A DNA stretch of 41,226 nt from Proteromonas lacertae (taxonomy: Eukaryota > Sar > Bigyra > Opalinata > Proteromonadidae), in the NCBI GenBank assembly GCA_002245135.1, contig NGBS01000943.1, positions 1 to 41,226 on the forward strand, in the 5' to 3' direction. A program made the translations under genes and the position numbers. How positions within the stretch are numbered: the stretch's first letter is position 1; every line of letters begins with the position of its first letter. This document shows positions 28,359-41,226 of this stretch, piece after piece. The notes below the pieces were generated by a model. The model was not told where the DNA came from and made no database searches. It saw nothing but the letters and a program-made list of their open reading frames with translations.

Positions 28359-31300
28359 TTAAATTTTAACACCAGTATCATTTGAAGCATCTATTATTTG
28401 TTCAGCTGTTTTTCTAACATGCTTAGTTCTACCACCAAATCTAACATATATACAATATCCACCTAAGAAAACAACTCCTCCAACAACAAGACAACCAATA
28501 ATTATTCCAATTAATGGGCCAACAATACTTGAAGAACATTCGTCAATTGGAATTTGCCACACAGCATCTCCATCTACATAAAGACATTTTCTTGTTATAA
28601 ATCCACTTTTTCCATTTCCACATTTCATTACAGTTTGCTCACCAATTACTGTTTCAGGAAAACCATCATTAGCAGGACATTTTTTAGCAACGAATTTTAA
28701 TGTAATGGTTACTGATACTGTTTTCCCTTCTTCATCTGTCAATGTAATTAGATATTCTTTAGATTCGACATCAGAAACTGCAACACCTTGCAAATATCCG
28801 GAATGAGACAATGTAAAACCATCTGGTAACTTAGGAACAATTGTAACACTTAATCCATGTCCAATTACTTCAAATAGTCTTACTGAAACTACTACTCCTG
28901 TTGCTACTGATAACTCTTTTATTACTGTTGAATCAGGAATTACTGGATCATCATTCTCTTCAACAGTAAATGCCATTGTAAATGAAATAGTTTTTCCATT
29001 TGATACTGTTATTGTATAATTTGTTGACCTACTTTCAGATTTGGCATAACCATTAAAAGCTCCTGTTTTTTCATTCATTGAAATATTTGATGGTAATGAA
29101 GGACTAATTGAGTAAACTAAATTTGAACCACTAACTGTGAAATATAATACATTGTTTAATTCTTCACCTGCTTTTACTGTTACTGACTCATTTTTACTTA
29201 CTAAAATTGGAATATCAGAAACTACGATTGAAACTGGAATATCTTTTGAAATAGTATGACTATTAGCTTTGCATGAAAATGTATAAGTTTCAGCTGATTG
29301 AACTGAAGCAGTAACTCTTCCGCTCATTAAACCAGTCATTTTATCATAAGTTAGATCTTTTGGTAAATCTTTATTTACATTATATGTTAATTCTTTTGCA
29401 TAACATAATAATGGATAATGCCCATCATATTTGTACATATAAATTAATTCTAATTTATCATCACTATTTGCAACAACTGGATCATCAGGTAAATCAATTA
29501 TAAATCTTATAGTTTTTATTACTTCTTGATTTGGATTTTTAACAATTATTGAATACATACTATTATCTACTATTGTTGGCTTTCCACTAATTAAACCGCT
29601 TGATGAATCAATTTTAAGACCATATGGAAGAGTTATTGCAGAATATATAACAGAAGTTGGACTTTCTACCCACAAAATTTGTAATCCATTGTATTCACTA
29701 TACACTGTCATATTTACTTCACCAGTATAATTCCAAACAAGAAGATCAGATGTTGGATTCACGATTATAGTCATAGATAATTGACCTGTACCGTAATTGT
29801 TTTGCGCAGTAAATGTTATTGAATGTGTAGCACCTTTATATGCCATTCCAGTTAATAAACCAGTAGATGTGCTAAATTCCATTCCTGGGATAAATTCTCC
29901 ATTCGAACATGATGAACATATAAATCCATATGTGTCTACATTTCCAGATACTTCAAATATTGCTTCATTTGTATAATAACGACCTGCATCTAAAGAGATA
30001 GTTGTTAGGGAGGTAATAAAAACTGGTAATTCATTACATGTTGAATTATTTTCTACCCAAACAGCATAATTTGAACAATAAAAATATCTTTCACCTAATC
30101 CACCACCAGAACAATTGCTTTTGAAAAAGGTATTCGAATCACCTTCAGGAAGCTCTTGAGCTATATTTGTTGGACATTTCTTATTACGACATAAACGATA
30201 ATTAATTTCATTTACTCTCATTCCTTTAGAAGTACTAGATCCTTGATTGGATTTTGGTATATCAATTCTAACACCTGTGTATAATGTATAAGGATCAACA
30301 TTAAATGTAGCAATACTTGGTTTATTCTTTTTTAATTCAATATAAGATACTGGATTCATTTCTCCTAAATTGTATGTTACTGAACCAACTTTCCCTGTTA
30401 GTGACACTTTGGTTGGATAATTAATGTAAGATGCTACATCACTTACTATTTTAAATTGATTAAACGAATAATAATTATTTCTACCAAATGTATAATCAGC
30501 ATAAGATTGACCACTTACTGTACCATAATCATCCAGCCAAACTGTATCATCATTAATATCAAATGCAGCATCAGCACAATTATATCCTTTACAATAAGAT
30601 TCGCTTGATGAAGATGCAATACCTCCTCCATATAAAGTGATTAGAATACAATCTTCATCATCATCACCATCTAATGGAAATAAAAAGAATTTATCCTCAT
30701 TTGGGAAATTTTCATCAGTTGGAGATCTATGAATTTCTATTGATATAATGGCTGTAGTATTTAAATCATCTATTGGTAATATAAATTTATCTTGTTGTGG
30801 TATTTCATATGTACTGTCTCCTTGAGTGTTTTGATTAATATCTCCACTTCCTAAATTATCTCGGAATATTTCTCTTCCATTTATTCTTATAATTACACCA
30901 GATTTATGAGTAAATCTAATAAAATATCCTGAATATTTATTATAATCACTAAATATTAATGGATATCTTAAGTAATAAGTTGGATTAGATGAAGTAGCTT
31001 TATTAAGTTCATTTATTCTAGATGATGGCCATGATGAAGTAAAATTATTTAACATCCAATTTTCTTAATACATTTGACTATATTCCCACTTAGTATGTGT
31101 ATCCATAAGATAAGATACTATATAATAATAATAAATTTATATTTATACAATCCATTGTTATATCTTTCTTAGCATCATCATTCATATTTATAGTATATTT
31201 TCCTATCATTGAATCACCTGCATATAATGTTGCTGTTGAACCACCCCAACCATAAGTTGTATAATCAACTAGTCTTAATGTATACCATCCTTTTGTAAGA

Positions 31301-34031
31301 CACATTTTAATTGTATAGTCTGTATTAGCTTCAAATGTACCTTGAATTCGATTAAATATAATATTCCCATTTGAATCCATCAATTCATAACCTACTCTTT
31401 CTGGATATTCATTTATTGACATCTTTAAACCAAATAAGAACTTTTCAGCATTTTCACAATCATCTTCTTCAGTATTTGGTATTACATGCACTAACATATC
31501 AAATGTAGCTTTTCCTTTGCCATTAGTAGCAGTAATTGTATATTTCGTTGAATTTGTTAAACTTCTTGCTCTTCCATATATTCTAATGGACGAAGCATTG
31601 CTTCTATATGTAATTCTGAATTTAATTCTTCTATTGGACTACCTGAAAGTGTACTTGATTTCCAATCATAACTAAAACCAACAGGTATATTATCTAATCT
31701 AAATGATATAACATAACCTTGTTCAATATGAAATTGTAAAGAATAAAATTTACCAACTATTAAAGATATTGTTTCTTTATATATTTCTCCTGCTTCAAGA
31801 TCTTGAATATATAATCCACTTGGAGTTGCAGAAGCTATTAGATTAAATTACATTATAAAATATACTTTTAATTCCTATATAAATTGGATAAGAATATGAA
31901 TTATCTTCAGTACTAACAATTGTAATTGTATATTCTTCAACTTCATGATTAAAATCAGATTCAATTGTTCCACCAATTATTGCAGTTGTTCGACATAAAG
32001 CCATTAATCCACCTGGTAATGTTGGTTCAACTGTTACACTTTTACAATAAAAACTTTCTACTGGAATTGCTTGATTACTAACAGTTTGACCACTTATATA
32101 AGTTGCATATCTTTGAGTCATTACAAAGTAATCGCTTGATGGTACATAATATTCTTGAATATTATAATCATAGTTTTCATCACTGTAGTATTTCATTTGA
32201 ATATCAATTTTAGCATAACCATTATGAGTTGAATAATATACTTGATACAATAAATAATCATATGTCAAAGTGTAATTGAAATAAGAAGCATCATCAAAAC
32301 TATTTCGACCAGCTTTATTTATTACCATTTCATTATTAAAATATACCCAACAACCACCTTCACACTGAACTCGGAAATTGTACACTCCTTCAGGTTGATC
32401 ATCTTTTATTCTTAATTAAGATTCAAAATAAGCAGCATAATCATCTAAGAAATCAATACTCAATCCTTCTGGATGTGGATCATCTTTAGTTTCAACTATT
32501 TCTACATTTTCTTGTCTTTGAATATAAACTGGTTCAAGTCCATCGGTAGTTGGTCCATATCGTGTTTCACATAATGTGTCAAAATTATTTGGTTTATAAT
32601 AATAAGCAACCACACCAGGTAATGTTTTACTAGTTACACGAATTTGAATTGTTATTTCATTTGTTTCACTATCAGAATTTTTACATTTAATTTTATAGGT
32701 TTTATAATCCATATTCTCTTGAGGATGGCTTTTTATATAATCAGTTGTAATTTCAGAACCTTCTGGTAATTCAACTTCATTACTTATCCAACAACTATCA
32801 GCAACACCTCTTAATACATGAAGTGGAGTATAGTTATTTGCATCATTTAACCAACTAATCAATGTAGCATCAACATTTAAGAATATCACAGGATCAAATT
32901 CAGCTTTAGTATACTTAAATGGAATTGTTTTTCTTTCACTACTACCAGGTGTCGAATAGTCAAATACAAAATGCATATCTAAACTTTCACCACCTATTAT
33001 TTCTATAAATACTCTTTTTAAACCACTTTCTAAGGTTATACTTTTTGATAATGGTATTTCATTCCATTCTTTACATTCACCCCAATCTGATAATATCTCT
33101 TCATTTTCTAAATATATTCTAGCACCAATTGATTTACCTGTTTGTAAATAAAATGTATATTCACCAGATGTTTCAATATTAATAAATCCATCCAAAGTTC
33201 CATTAAATGTTGTAAAAATACCTGAGAAATAAATATTATCCATTTTTTTAATCCACTGACTTTGATTTGTTAAATCATTGAGATTCGACATTGCACCATT
33301 TATTGGAAATGTATTATATACTTCAATTCCATCATAATATTGATCACATGGAGTTGTGGTTAAATCATTCAATCTTGTATAAATTCCATCATATAATGCA
33401 GGATTTTCAATTTTCACGATCTCTATTTTATAAGAAGATTCACCTCCTTCATTTGAACCTCTTACAGTAATTGTTCTAGATTGAGTTGCATCAAAATTAC
33501 GAAACACTATTCTAGAACCTCTCTGTTCAACTCCTCTCAAATTATTTGGACTTATTGACCAATCGTCCTCATGAATGTTCCCTGTTGAACTACATTCAAT
33601 TTCAGTGTTTATTAAAGCATAAGATGTTAATTTTGAAACACCACAATTTATTACAGGAGGATCCAGAACTATAGTTATAGATTTTACTTAATATACCGAA
33701 TATCATCAAAGAACATGTATCAGCATCATCTTTTCCCTTATTAAAAAATACTGTAAGTTGAAATGTTCCTGCAGTTCCTGAAATATATCCTGTTGTTTCA
33801 TCAATCGATAAACCAGTTGGTAAATCAGTAGATACTGTGTATTTACCATTCCCCATCCCATCAGGTTTTAGAACATCAATTGTCACATCCTTTTTGAATT
33901 GAGGATGATTTGATTCATAGTTAAATGCTGTACATAATACAACAATTAAGCTAACAACTATAAGAATATATGAATATATTGTGTATAGATAAATGTAATA
34001 TACATGAAATGATTTGTTTATTGAAATTCAT
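28359..34031 (-). CDS. Giant surface protein with PA14 and putative-Ig repeats
   Basis: A tiny first exon (34004-34031) supplies the ATG and, after a 46-nt intron (33958-34003), joins in phase to a signal peptide (MNFNKQIISFVSLIVVLCTA). Further introns fit at 33669-33696, 31835-31865 and 31118-31148. The order is an Ig-like repeat, a PA14-like domain (GIYTRLNDL... to ~32,900), a second PA14 (~32,600-32,150), more Ig-like repeats with the LSIDETTGYISGTA-type signature (also LKIDSSSGLISGKP, LTYDKMTGLMSGRV, ISMNEKTGAFNGYA), then a membrane helix (IVGPLIGIIIGCLVVGGVVF) and a short basic tail. About 1,800 residues; an adhesin or carbohydrate-binding receptor. Two in-frame TAA (32416-32418; 31065-31067) and one 1-nt shift near 31,620 break it, so it is a recent pseudogene, unusually decoded, or misassembled. 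Confidence 0.7.
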
Positions 34032-35182
34032 CAAGAAAATACAAAATGAAAAAGTGTTTATTATTTTTATTATGACGCACATCTTCAAGCAATAAACACA
34101 ACATATGCGACCAATATGCAACCTCTTTAAGAACATGCATATGTGCATTTAAGTATATTTACTAATCACCAGAGTCGTTTACTAAAAGAAAAATAGAAGA
34201 TTTCATTAATTTCAAATTATTACCTCTATTAGCCATAATTTTTCTTAATTGCATTTTCAACAACATAAATGTCATATTTATACATCAATATATAAAGAAG
34301 AATAATTTCAACATTTTGAAACTCACATCTATTAACTATATGTTCATTAACATTCATAAAGATGGAATTACATAAACAGAATTAATATCAACCATAACTA
34401 TATAGCTTTTATTGAAATTTCTATTTAATCATCACATATCATCGCAAATGCAAAATATAATGTTAATATCACATAGTTATATATAAGATAATATACTGCT
34501 TTTCACTTATAGACAATACTGCTTATTTCCACTAATTAATATTTCTGTGATATAAAAATATATCCAACTATCTAATATTAGTTTCTTACATAATATCATA
34601 TAATGCTACAGCTAAACAAAATTAAAAAAAGCATTATTATCAAAATAAATTAACCATCTGATTTTATATTATAAATATCTTTTTTCTATCAGAATATTAA
34701 TAATATATGGATTGACCACTTTTTCAAACAGAAGAATGTAAGATGATTATAATATTTACTTTGAAATAGTTCCTATTGTTACGATGTTCTGTGTTATATC
34801 ATATATATATATATATTCCACAATTGACACTTGGTTTGAAAGAAATTAAAGAAATGATAAAATTGAGACTAGATCAGATCGTGATTATCAAGCTTCAATT
34901 TGAACTTTCTTTTTCTAAAATCTCATGAAATAACCACTTTTTATTTATGAAAATACTTTTTTCATCAATAATTCTAGTTATTATTGTAATTCACATGAAA
35001 TGGATATGAAATATTGAAAATGTAATACAGTCTTGGGTTTATAACATTATCGGCTTTTATTATATGATAAATTTAATATGTGGGTTTGGAGATTTGTAAT
35101 TGGAAATAGAAAATGAAGAAATAATGATATAACATCCATCAAGCCCAAAATATCTCTCAAGCCTAATCAAATATTCATCTCA
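34032..35182. other. Intergenic region, about 1.15 kb
   Basis: Very AT-rich, with no convincing frame on either strand and a short AT dinucleotide run at about 34798-34815. It must hold the promoters of two divergent genes, the surface protein (minus) and the PHD protein (plus). Confidence 0.5.
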
Positions 35183-35934
35183 ATGAATAAGATAAAACAG
35201 ATTAGGACATATATAGAGTATGGTTTTATATTATTATATGGAATAGTAAAGAATTAAAAAAAATTCAAAGAAGTTCAGAATTTGATGTTAATATAGAAAG
35301 TATTAAGGTAAAAGAAATGTGGTACATATGTGATTTTTCAAAATATCGGGTTAAATATACTGATTTAAATGATTTTAAGAATATAATAGAAAAATTGATT
35401 GAAGTATCTTTCTACTAGACTATCTGTTTATAGGAATATGAAGATTGCATCAAAAAAATGTACTTAGGTAAATACTTAAAAAAGCATGATATTATATTTT
35501 GGAACAATCTTCTTCATTTAGTATAATATTTTGATGTTTTATTATAGATTAACGAAAAAGGAAAGATTAATGATGAAGATGCTACAAATCTAATCAAGAA
35601 AATCAGCAAGATGTGTGTTTTAGAATCTGATGAAAGTGTAAAAGAAGTAATTCAAAGATTAATATATGCTTTAATTCAATCAAGCATGCAACAACCATCT
35701 AAAAGAAGAAGAAGAAGTATTGTTAATGAAAATAATTATGAGTTTAAAAACATGAAAAGAAAAATAAATGAAATTAAGAAGAAAGATATATGGAATGATA
35801 AATGCGATATTTGTAAGAGGAAAGGTAATTTATTATGTTGTGAAGCATGTCATCGTGTTTATCATAAACAATGTGCTGGATTAAAATCAATTCCTAAAGG
35901 AAATTGGTTTTGTCCATTATGCAGTAAAAAATAA
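35183..35934 (+). CDS. PHD-finger protein (221 aa, four exons)
   Basis: ATG at 35183; exons 35183-35217, 35247-35403, 35434-35520 and 35548-35934 join in phase across introns of 29, 30 and 27 nt, giving 666 nt exactly. The C-terminus is a canonical C4HC3 PHD finger: CDIC, CCEAC, HRVYHKQC, then FCPLC, with a Trp two residues before the last CxxC. PHD fingers read histone H3 tails. Upstream are a charged helical N-terminus with MWYICDFSKYRVKYTDLNDF and a basic stretch (SKRRRRS) that may be a nuclear signal. No other domain recognised. No in-frame stop occurs. Confidence 0.85.
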
Positions 35935-36234
35935 ATGTTCTATTATGCTATTTATGATGTAAGAATAAATAATAATGTTTTCATATCATTAATTTTATAT
36001 TCTATAGAATTTTTTATAATATTCCTTTCATAAAAACAGAAAAAGTTCTTAACACCTACTTATAAAATTATCTTGTATAAGATGTTGTTATTGTATAAGT
36101 TCTGAAAAGCAGAGCAGAGAAATGAGAGAAGTGATGTTGAAATTAAAAAACTAAAAAGAGTATATTCTCCTACTTTTACTGGTAAATTTCTTTTATTAAT
36201 ATGAAAAACATCTATACTATTAAAAAGAATAATA

Positions 36235-39200
36235 TTAATTATTATGCTTAAACTCTTCTAGCAATATATGGAATAAACTCTCAGGGTTTTCCCTTAAAAC
36301 ATTAGGATCATCATATTCTACCAATTTACCACTATCCATTGTCATTACTTTATCACTATTAATAATGGTATTGATTCTATGAGCAACTGTAATGACAGTA
36401 CAATTCTTAAACTCTCTCTCAATTGTATCTTGAATTAAACTGTCTGTCTTAATATCAATTGAAGAAGTTGCTTCATCCATTACTATTATCTTACATTTTC
36501 TTATCATTGCTCTTGCTATACATAACAGTTGTTGTTGGCCTTGACTTAAATTACTTCCTTTTTCTAACACTGTTGCATCTAAACCACCTTCATTTTCTAC
36601 ATACTCTTTAACATTACAACTTTCTAACACTTTCCATATAACATCATCACTATATTCATTAAAAGGATCAATATTAGCTCTTATTGTTCCGCTGAATATA
36701 ATTGGTTCTTGAGGAATAACAGCAACTCTTCTCCTTAAATCTCTTAAACCAATCGATTTAATATTAACATTATCAATAATAATCTCTCCTTCACTCTCTA
36801 CAATTCTTAATAACGCTAATAACAATGAACTTTTACCACTTCCTGTTCTTCCTACTATACCTATCTTTTTCAATGCAGGAATTTGAAATGTAATATTTCT
36901 TAAAACAGGTTCTAATCCTTCTCTATATCTCATTACTACATCTTTCATATCAATTGTTCCATTTTCAGGCCAAGCATCTGGTGGTCTATTCAATGGATTT
37001 ATTGGACTAGCTTCTCTTTCATTATGTATATATTCATCAATTCTTTCTACAGATACAATATTTGTTTCTCTATCACTTGTCATTCTCACAACCCAATTTA
37101 ATGATTGAGTTACACTCAAAGCATATGATAATGATAATGCAGCATATTTAGTAAAATCTACATCTCCATGTTTTATTACTGATAATATTGATGCTGCTAA
37201 TACAATTATTGAACCAGTAAATTCTAATCGAATACCTAACCAACTGTTACAAGAGAATGTCATATAATAAGCACTTTGATTATCATTTACTTTATCTTCA
37301 TTCTGTTTGATAAATCTAGTTTGATCTTTATATGCTCTGATTGTTGAAACTCCTGTTAAAGTCTCAGAAAAATGAGCATAAATTGGTGAACTACTGATTG
37401 ATTCTAATCTTTTGATTTCTCTTGAACTCATTAAATAATAATTCTGAAATGCTCTATATATGAAATAGATTGGAATTATTGCAACTAAAAACCACGGAGT
37501 AGCATATACAATAACCACAATGGTAGAAAGAACTCTAAAAATTTGTTGGAAATATGAATTTAATGTATCAGGTAATGTTCCATCAATAACATCACTATTA
37601 AATATAATATAAATAAATAAAATTATATACACTTCTTTACTAAATCTATTCAATATTCTACCAATTGGAGTAGTATCAAAGAATGACATTGGTAAATATA
37701 AAACAGTGTCTAACAAATTATCATGTAATATTTGACTTGCACTTAATCCTTTTATCTTTAAATAGAACGTTCTTAAACCCATGACAATCACACTTCCAAA
37801 ACCTAATCCTAAATAAACACCTAAAAATGTCCAGGTGGAATAGAGTGGTGAAGGTTTTTCCATTTCAGAAGACCATAAAGATAACCACAAATTATTACCA
37901 ACAGTTACACCTTCACCTATTGTAAATGCTACTAAAATCAGTATTACAACAATCCAACCACCAACTGACATTATATACGTCTGATAAACTTTCCAAGCTA
38001 CTTGGCCTGTTGCTCTTTCTTCAATTGTTATAAGATCATTTTTATTTTCATTTCCTATTTTTATCTATTTGACAATATAATTATTAAATATAATATTATA
38101 TACATCTTCAACTTTGGATATTGCATCTAGACTTACAGCCGATCTTCTTTCATCTTCATCTTCGGTCTTATTAACATTATTTCTATTAACTTTTAAAGCA
38201 TTCAAGAATGAAGTAAATATTCCATTATCCTTCATTAATGTATCAAAATTTCCTCTTTCTGCTATTTCATTTTTACTTAGCACAATAATATCATCAACTT
38301 CATTCAAATATTCAACAGCATTTGTTACTAATAATACTAATTTATTACTTAGACCTTTCTTTATCGCATTTTTGAATATGTGTTTACCAACATGAACATC
38401 TACAGCACTTAATATATCATCTAATAAATAAATATCACTATCACTGTATAAAGCTCTGGCTAAACTGATTCTTGCTCTTTGACCTCCACTTAGATTAATA
38501 CCTTTTTCACCTATTTCAGTTAAATCTCGATTTGGTAAGATTTCTAAATCTGGAACTAAAGCACAGTTATATAACACTTTTTTATATTTTGCTTCATCAA
38601 ATTCTTTGCCAAATAATATATTATCTCTTAATGATGCATTTTGAATAAATGGTACTTGTGATGAATAAGCAACTTTTCCATTCATATTCACTTTACCTTC
38701 AACTAATTCAATATCTCCTAACAAACTACATAAAAATGAAGTTTTACCACTTCCTACATCACCAACTATGGCTATTAATCCTTTATCATGTGCTTCAAAG
38801 TTAATATGTTGTAATGTATTACCTTCATGTGGTGATCGAGGAGATTTAACACAACCAGCTGGTGATTCTGTTACAGGCCAATTAAATGTAGCATTTTCAA
38901 TTTTAATATTAACATCACTTCCTTCATCTTTACCTATTTCTGTTATTTCTTCACCTTCCAAGAATTGTTCTATTCTTTGAAGTGATATTCTTGCTTCAGC
39001 AACGTTACTAATAACCTTAGGTAACATAGAAATAGGAAATCTCAGTATATCAAACAAAGATAAACTAGTAAAAGCTGTTGCTACAGTTAATTTATAACCA
39101 ACTGCTGTATAAAGTGTAAAAGTAGCAGCTCCGACTAATGCTGGTGTTGCTCCCCATAATCCAGATGATATACAGTCATAAAATGTCTTTTTATAATAAT

Positions 39201-40250
39201 CTTTTAATTCTACTTTTCTGAAATTATGAATCTTTTCTTTAAAACTTTCTTCCCATGTTTGTAATTTCACTATTTTAATTCCATTCAGCATTTCACCTGT
39301 TGACTTGACTCTCTCATCTTTTGTGCCCATAATTAATTTCTGATAATGTTTTATTTTGTTTGCAAACCATGCAGATAAAGGAACCATAATAATAATAACA
39401 GCTAAACCACCTAAACAACTATAACCTAACTGCATCCATAACATTACTATTGAAACAATGATTTGAAATGGACCACTCCATAATGTCTGTAAATAACCTG
39501 TTAAACCTTGTAACTTCATACCATCCACTGCCATCATATTGTTAATTTGACCTGTAGTATATTTATCTCTCGATTTTGTACTTAACTTTAATGATTTATC
39601 ATACACAGCTAAATAATATATAATATGAAATATATACTAGCTATAACAGCTGATCTAATTAACATTCCTACTTCATAACAATAATAAAAATAATGTCTCA
39701 AACATAAACTTTGTATTATTGAACATACAAAAACAACACATGCGATTATAATTCCTTCATACTATTCATAAATAAATAATATCATTAAAATATACTAATG
39801 GCTTGGATGTATCGTCCATAAACTTAATAAGCAAATTTAATGCTATTGGACTAACAAATTGAAGAATATCATGAATCAGCTTGAGAAATCCTGCAAATAT
39901 GTAATGAGTCTTGTAAGCATTCCATAAAGCCCATGATAATGAAGGTCTAATAAATGAAATACACAATATACTTCTTTTTCTTCTTTTCTACTTCCCAAGC
40001 TTTGTAGAATGATTGTTTAACCCCTTGAGCTGAATCAGCTTTTCTATTTATATAAAATAACGCTAGTATACGGTAAAGGAGGTAGATCTTCAAAATTGAG
40101 AGGACGCTTTTTTCCTAATCTTAAAGTCGGTTGGCACCAGTTAAATAACAAACTGGAAAAGCAGTTGGCATTTTCTGCTGTTTGTATCTTCTTCTTTTTG
40201 TTTTCTTTTGACTCTTGACTTATATCATTTGAATTTTGTGCTTCTGACAT
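36235..40250 (-). CDS. ABCC (MRP-type) ABC transporter, complete, seven exons
   Basis: Seven exons join in phase across introns at 40044-40071, 39947-39971, 39762-39795, 39609-39637, 38065-38103 and 37595-37630 to 3825 nt, i.e. 1274 residues, the usual length of MRPs without TMD0. The N-terminal KPSLSWAL region leads into TMD1. NBD1 has GDVGSGKT (~456), LSGGQ and DIYLLDDILSAVD, with Asp in place of the catalytic Glu, as in ABCC NBD1. A linker with EERATGQVAW precedes TMD2. NBD2 has GRTGSGKSS (~1070), LSQGQQQ and IVMDEATSSID. ABCC proteins export glutathione, glucuronide or organic-anion conjugates. The gene is on the same strand as TRIC, 306 bases away, and convergent with the PHD gene. The stop is TAA. 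No defect is seen. Confidence 0.95.
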
Positions 40251-40556
40251 GAATTGTTGATATTTTAATTATGTAATTCAATGATAAAAGCACAATAGAT
40301 ATTGAATTACGAAATGACTATTCAAAATGTAATGTAAACAAAATTACTTCGTAAATTACCATTTGTGTTTAAAAACTTACTTCACAATAAAACAACAAAA
40401 ACAACTAATTAACAAATATAAATTTGCTTATTTAAAGTTCCTTATGATTTGTATCTACTTTATTACATACATGATATGGAATTCCAAACAATTTAAACGC
40501 AGTGTAATGTAGATTTGGAATAAAATCGATATGATACAACCTTTCAATAACATCCA

Positions 40557-41226
40557 TCACTGCAACAAACATAAAATAATAGTCTTTGCTGTATTCTTAG
40601 TAAATGACAAGAAGGAAGACTTAAACAAATACACCATACAATAATACATTATAGTTCCTATTAAATTAGTTTGAACTCTCAAACTTGGAGTTTTTAAATC
40701 AGGAGGAAGACCATTTATTGATTTCATGTTTCCGTCATGTAGTCTTAACCATTTTGTTAATACACCCCCACCACTAGATGCTACTACTCCTGCAAATATA
40801 ATTAATACTAAACTATTAGAGAAAGGAACACCAAAATTCATAATTTTATCAATTCCATTGGAACTAATCCCATGGGTCCAATTTAAATACACTCCAATAG
40901 AACATAACGGAGATATATAAACAGAATTTGCTAATTTATAACCTATTTCATAAGGAGTGGCAAAAACCAATAGCCATGCTAATAATCCAGATATAAATGG
41001 TTCATTCTTTAGAAAAAAACTGACATTCTTCCTAATACAAATGAAAGTGACATACCACCTCCTATTTACATATAGAACATTGTCATACCATATTGTCCTA
41101 ACAAGCAAGCAACCAATGAATAAAATGATGTAGTCTGTTGTGCAATACTTCTATACTCCAAACAAACACTAAGAGTACTGAAGAAATTGATAAACCAACA
41201 AGATCTCCCAAATCCCAATATCGAGT
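40557..41226 (-). CDS. TRIC-type intracellular cation channel (5' end outside window)
   Basis: The exon 40557-41031 joins across a 38-nt intron (41032-41069) to upstream sequence that runs off the window. The product reads LLGQYGMTMFYM, then KNEPFISGLLAWLLVFATPYE, matching the TRIC pattern of a Gly-rich first bundle, GEP loop and YLIFYCPFDLVYK helix. Further on are the second Gly-rich helix (FAGVVASSGGGVLTKWL) and LPPDLKTPSLRVQ, in the place of the animal PTKASLYGA segment. TRIC channels pass K+ in ER membranes and balance Ca2+ release. The open frame beginning at 41108 reads through the intron and gives a false N-terminus. Another intron near 41,160-41,190 is likely. Confidence 0.72.

Noticed and set aside
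32410-32470. A 57-nt intron to explain the TAA at 32416
   Set aside because: A GT...AG pair fits in phase, but it would remove the conserved core start of the second PA14 domain (FLDDYAAYFES), so the stop is judged to be in coding sequence.
40557-41108. Open frame taken as it stands as the full TRIC protein
   Set aside because: Its first ~26 residues translate a 38-nt intron and an out-of-frame part; splicing at 41032-41069 gives the family-like sequence and the gene continues beyond the window.

Overview
The window is a strongly AT-rich piece of a eukaryotic nuclear genome. It carries spliceosomal introns only about 25-57 nt long (GTA...AG), and these can be placed exactly in several genes: ABCC transporter, PHD protein, ECM29, hAT transposase, surface protein. 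The gene content fits a unicellular eukaryote, probably an amoeba-like protist, but I cannot name a lineage. The window mixes a virus-like and transposon-rich half (about 1-15,300) with host genes that are themselves interrupted by DNA transposons (15,600-41,226).

Layout. (1) 1-7,450: a Polinton/Maverick-like element, open at the left window edge. It has a protein-primed family B DNA polymerase (3326-7054), an integrase remnant, and an unknown gene on the opposite strand across a divergent promoter region. The whole element is saturated with the 4-mer AGGA/TCCT, and GC-rich and palindromic repeats follow the polymerase. (2) 7,700-8,900: coiled-coil and unknown coding traces with many in-frame TAA/TAG. 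(3) 9,100-12,180: a second, unrelated integrase element with a Ulp1-like cysteine protease (Ginger- or Polinton-like). (4) 13,061-15,236: a MITE with a TTTAA target duplication, a giant inverted-repeat (foldback) element and a near-perfect hairpin. (5) 15,600-20,820: membrane RING protein, cysteine-rich modular protein, the proteasome adaptor ECM29 (partial), a helical gene, an acidic protein, and a TPR gene built from repeated exons. (6) 20,825-23,480: a complete hAT transposon with an 8-bp target duplication, sitting exactly behind the 5' splice site of the TPR gene. (7) 23,780-28,201: Pro/Gln-rich gene, helical-repeat gene (perhaps SYCP2-like), a second MITE-related copy, a degraded hAT, and a small ORF. 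(8) 28,359-34,031: a very large surface protein with PA14 and Ig-like repeats. (9) 35,183-41,226: PHD-finger gene, a complete 7-exon ABCC (MRP-type) transporter of 1274 aa, and a TRIC-type cation channel running off the window end.

How the genes relate. The host genes do not form one pathway. ABCC, TRIC, the RING protein and the giant adhesin are membrane or surface proteins; ECM29 belongs to proteasome quality control; the PHD protein is a chromatin reader. The most unexpected signal is that several otherwise continuous host reading frames contain in-frame TAA/TAG, often where Gln would fit, and almost no TGA, while neighbouring genes (ABCC, PHD, hAT transposase) contain none and terminate at TAA. 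Decay of dead genes is the conservative reading; dual-meaning UAR codons are the exciting one.
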